In this document: piece after piece, positions 60,554 to 64,000 of the stretch
Position numbering within the stretch: position 1 is the first letter of the stretch
Layout of the letters: each line of letters opens with the position of its first letter
Assembly (NCBI GenBank): GCA_964023205.1
Contig: OZ026845.1
Location: forward strand, 8,256,001-8,320,000
Length of the DNA stretch: 64,000 nt
DNA from: Lutraria lutraria
Lineage: Eukaryota > Mollusca > Bivalvia > Venerida > Mactridae
Direction of reading: 5' to 3'
Made by a program: the position numbers and the translations under genes
The notes under the pieces: generated by a model
What the model saw: only the letters and a program-made list of their open reading frames with translations
Database searches by the model: none
Told to the model about the DNA's origin: nothing

Positions 60554-62479
60554 TCCATGTTAAAAGTAATCATACACGTGATATTAATCATGTTCTTCAG
60601 TTGGCATGTAGGAAAGAACATGAACAATTATTATTTACAGGTCTATCTATTAAAACATAAAGTCTTACCAATTTGTTTTACTTTTATTATCGGTCAACAT
60701 GGTATATTCTAAATATTTTGTAAGAAGCACTATATACATACGCGTATAATGTCATTTTATGTTTTGGTGAGAATGAGTTTTTCTAAAATATTATAGTATT
60801 TTACCTTTTGTAAAGTATAGGTATTTGATTGCCTTACACATTTTAATGGTGTCATCTGCTGAAGTTGAGCTGCTTACATCAACGCCTGTCTTACCACTCC
60901 AAGATTAATGCCTCATTATAATAACTTATTTCTGATTGAAAAGGGGAACATTCTAGGCCACAGGAAGTTAATTCACGCCTTAAATGATCAACATATCATA
61001 ACCGGTTGTGTTCGGTCACGAGGTGTTCATAAGCCATTTACCAGAAACAACAGCGTACATGTCTGTAACATAAAGCATTTACTATTTTTATCCACACGCT
61101 CCGTGCATTGTGAAACCTGTCCAATGAAATCGTAACAAGTTAGATCAATAGTCTGCTAGCAGTCATCATTTGGTACCGGAGAGACTTTGGACGTTGAGCG
61201 TCAGTTGTTGCGTTTCCATTTAAAGCTTTGCAAACATTGTTTTATGTAATAATTCGGTGTTCATGATTTTTTTTGGATTTTCCTCAAGCACAAAATGGAC
61301 TCTTACATCAGTCTGGTTCTACTGTCAATATTTTTTAGGTTAATTGAATGTTCCCATCGAGTAATGATAACGGAAGGTGATCAAGGTATGAACAAGTTTT
61401 TTTGTTTTTTTTTAAATTGTAAGTAATTCATAAGATCTCAGTATTTACTAAGCATCAAAATGAAGTCTTTTTGCAAGAGAAAAGAGTGTTGTAACACGAT
61501 GCATGCTGAGAACGTTCATCAAGGATAATGTAAAAATATAAGACCCGTGGCTTATAAGTAAAAATGATTTTCTACTTTTTTATCTTAGCTTATTGCTTTT
61601 TTATATTTTAATTTTAAGTTGAATGTTTTCTGGAAGAAATGTATTATAATATGCTTAGTTTATGTAAATGCTATTACAGAATAAGCTTCTACTCGTTTTA
61701 GATCTCTACGCTACTAACAAACGTATCAGATACACCATGTACCATCACAAACTCTCTTTCAATGATGCTCGTGCCGTCTGTAAAGATATTGGCGGAGATT
61801 TAGCTGTTATAGACTCACAAGAAACTGGATTCTATCCTAGAACTGATAGATGACAAATATACACCCTCTAATAATTTCTTGTAAGTGTTAATTAATACAA
61901 TTACCATGGTACCTAAGATGTTTCAATTGCTTTAATTTGTTTTAGGTACTTTCATTAGTCAAGTCTAAAAGGCCCATTAGCTTTTTGTATTAAGTATTAC
62001 ATGACAATAGATAAAATGATAAATAGACTATAAGAAATCTATTTTTTCTTCTAAAACAATATTTACATTATGCCGTTCTTGAGCCATATCTCGTAAAAAT
62101 ATTGTCAGTTGATTATTCTCATTTTTTGCAATATCATTGAACATATACTGTGGTATATTTCTATAATTACTTCGAGATTAAAAATATCCGGTATGTTTTT
62201 ATTGCAAGTAGAAGTCAGTTTCAACGATAAGACATCTTTCTAAGTAAAATAAGACCTACTTTTATTTTAACATACAAAAAAGCTAATGGGGCTTTAGACG
62301 ATTCAGTTTTTGATTGTCATCTGAAAATGGTTACTGTGGCAACTTAAATGCTTGTTTTTATTTAAAGTATAGTGCAATGTAATTATATACATGCATGTCA
62401 TGACACAATGATTTCAAAAAACGTATAAAGTTACCAAATTATAATGACTGAAATAAAGCATGTGGTCACATTTGCCGAA
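60554..62479 (+). repeat. segmental duplication, copy B (lectin gene 5' part)
   Basis: Near-identical to 39271-41058. Copy B has an insertion of about 240 bp at 61952-62190 (TCATTAGTCAAGTCTAAAAG to AAAAATATCCGG) and small deletions. The match stops at 62479. A piece homologous to 41165-41240 follows at 63908-63990, so the duplicate may continue past the window. Confidence 0.88.
61295..61880 (+). pseudogene. duplicated lectin receptor gene, exons 1-2, frameshifted
   Basis: Exon 1 (61295-61385) is intact: signal peptide ISLVLLSIFFRLIEC, same GTATGA donor. Exon 2 (61702-61880) has the same splice sites but lacks two bases after GAAAC near 61825, compared with GAAACGTTGG in the intact gene. The frame then runs into TGA at 61851-61853 after a few foreign residues. 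The product would be a signal peptide and half a lectin fold, about 80 residues. Exons 3-6 are not in the window. It could be a recent pseudogene or a sequence error. Confidence 0.75.
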
Positions 62480-63907
62480 GCTATTTCAATAACTGTTACC
62501 GTTTACCAGTAAAAATTAACGCTTTTAATGTCCTTATTCAATTGTTTTCTGATGAAAATTGTTGAATCACCCGTTATAAGAACGAAAGAAGTCAGACATT
62601 TTATCAGCCGAGACAAATGTGGGTACTTTAAGACCAGCACTTATCTGTGAAAAAACATTGTGGGAATGAGCAAGCGATCATAGGAAGCAAAAATTAAAAA
62701 TTATATCATTTTTCTAATTTTGATAATAATACATGTAATAGGAGCGACAAATCGGATGAACAAGTACTGTAATTTAATTGGTGTGGCCTTAACGTGTTTT
62801 GTTTAAACTTTGAATATAGATAACTGAAAACTGTAGTCATACGTACCCATATGTTGGTCTTACTTGATAAACATACAGATATAAAACTTAATAAACAGAA
62901 ACATAACTGTAAAATCCCGATTCACAAAATGGCTTATGACGCAAATTCTAATGGTCTGTAAAGTCATTTATTTAACGGATAAGTTGTTCGTCCGAGTAAT
63001 AATTAGTAGTTCATAATTTATGTCCTCAAATGGCTCTCACAACATGAACATCTAAGGCCGGTTCGATTGGACTCTCGTAAGAAGAGAATACGTCAGCTGA
63101 AAGAGCTTAGAAGAGAAACCCAATCGAACGCAATCGCGGCCGAAATGTCTGCATCCCAATAATCTTACGATCATATGGATAAACTATTGAATACGCTGAC
63201 ATTGTAAACAATGTATTTATTAAAACTATCTTTTTTATTGTGAGTTGAAACAATAGGGTTTTTAAAAAAGGCAATTTCAAACGGTATTGTTTGTTTGGTC
63301 ATGCTGTTTGGTCATGTGATTAATATGTCTCGTCCACATCTTCTACCCATCGGGCGTAATAGATAGAAGAGCTTCTAAAATTAGAAGACGATTAATCGAA
63401 CAGTTCGGAAGAGCTCTGCCTCTTCCGTTAGCTCTTCCATTTGACCAATCGAACTGACCTCCTCTCTCTTATCGACAGTGCATAGGATCGGATAACCCAT
63501 TTGGGAATATTTCCCAATTCCTGCACAAGGACCTACTTCAGATCATGGAGATTGTCAGGGGCTGCTGGTCGACTCTGATTAGAAATTAACTAAACTGTGC
63601 AGTTGAATTTGCTGTACGCTAAATATATTGTGAAAAGAATAATTTTGTTCTTGCAGTAAAAGTATCGTTATCTTTATACATTCCTATTTACTTGCAGGTG
63701 TCTTAATAGTTCTAATCTTAATTTCAACTTATTATTTCATTTATAAACACCTCCATGTAAAATTTGAGATGGGTTATTTACCTTAAACCATGGAAAGAAG
63801 AGTCTTAATTGGATGATTGGTGAGTAAAATTAATTAGTAAGGCCGTTCAAGTGAAAACGTGCGTCGCTTCAAGGCGTTCATGCAACGGCCGTATTTTGTG
63901 ACAAATA
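62480..63907. other. unassigned sequence
   Basis: AT-rich and without coding signal, except for the MITE-like element at 63054-63460. It separates two pieces that are closer together in duplication copy A. Confidence 0.4.
63054..63460. mobile_element. MITE-like element, ~407 bp
   Basis: Left AAGGCCGGTTCGATTGGAC and right GACCAATCGAACTGACCT are inverted repeats. GAAGAGCT/AGCTCTTC motifs recur inside both ends. No target duplication is clear. Confidence 0.5.
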
Positions 63908-64000
63908 ACAAGGCAGACACAAGGTAGCCACAAAGCGGTCGTAAGGACACCGTTCATGTCATTCATGGGCTATATCTACATTCCTATATATAATGTAAAA

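Overview
The window looks like nuclear DNA of an invertebrate animal, most likely a bivalve mollusc. It is AT-rich and intron-rich, with GT..AG introns of 0.4 to 5 kb. It is full of mollusc-type short repeats: tRNA-derived SINEs whose copies end in 'cgttaaacaa', MITEs with TACAGT-type ends, a 'gtatattgctttgcac' repeat and a 'tagctcacatgagc' repeat. The gene set also fits (C-type lectin, DM9, kringle, ARL15). The species assignment is inference; every gene model was assembled by hand from splice sites and reading phase.

Layout. 0.7-0.9 kb (-): a possible 50-aa secreted peptide. 1.7-6.9 kb (+): a four-exon gene for an unrecognised 486-aa secreted, basic, coiled-coil protein, with two CRE sites just before its ATG. 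9.7-16.1 kb (+): ARL15, a complete five-exon small-GTPase gene of 207 aa, probably with a long 3' UTR. 22.3-22.9 kb (+): a frameshifted last exon (stalk plus membrane segment) related to the lectin gene at 40-48 kb. 22.9-24.5 kb (-): a three-exon DM9-domain gene of 176 aa. 28.2-37.9 kb (+): a secreted coiled-coil/two-kringle gene with a 2-kb minisatellite in the intron after its stop codon. 40.1-48.3 kb (+): a six-exon membrane C-type-lectin-like receptor of 435 aa. 48.7-59.6 kb (+): a complete but mutated Ty3-class LTR retrotransposon with two unusual ORFs between pol and the 3' LTR. 60.5-62.5 kb (+): a second copy of the 5' part of the lectin gene, broken by a 2-nt deletion.

How the parts relate. 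The lectin region reads as a tandem family: a 3' remnant at 22 kb, an intact copy at 40-48 kb and a broken 5' copy at 61 kb, all on the + strand. The DM9 and kringle genes lie among them, so 22-62 kb is a neighbourhood of probable recognition genes. Transposons have reshaped it: a PIF/Harbinger element with TTA target duplications sits in lectin intron 2, the Ty3 element separates the lectin copies, and a LINE carrying a nested MITE lies in the kringle gene. Long inverted repeats at 27.5-28.1, 30.3, 30.9-32.2 and 31.4-31.6 kb have no assigned function.
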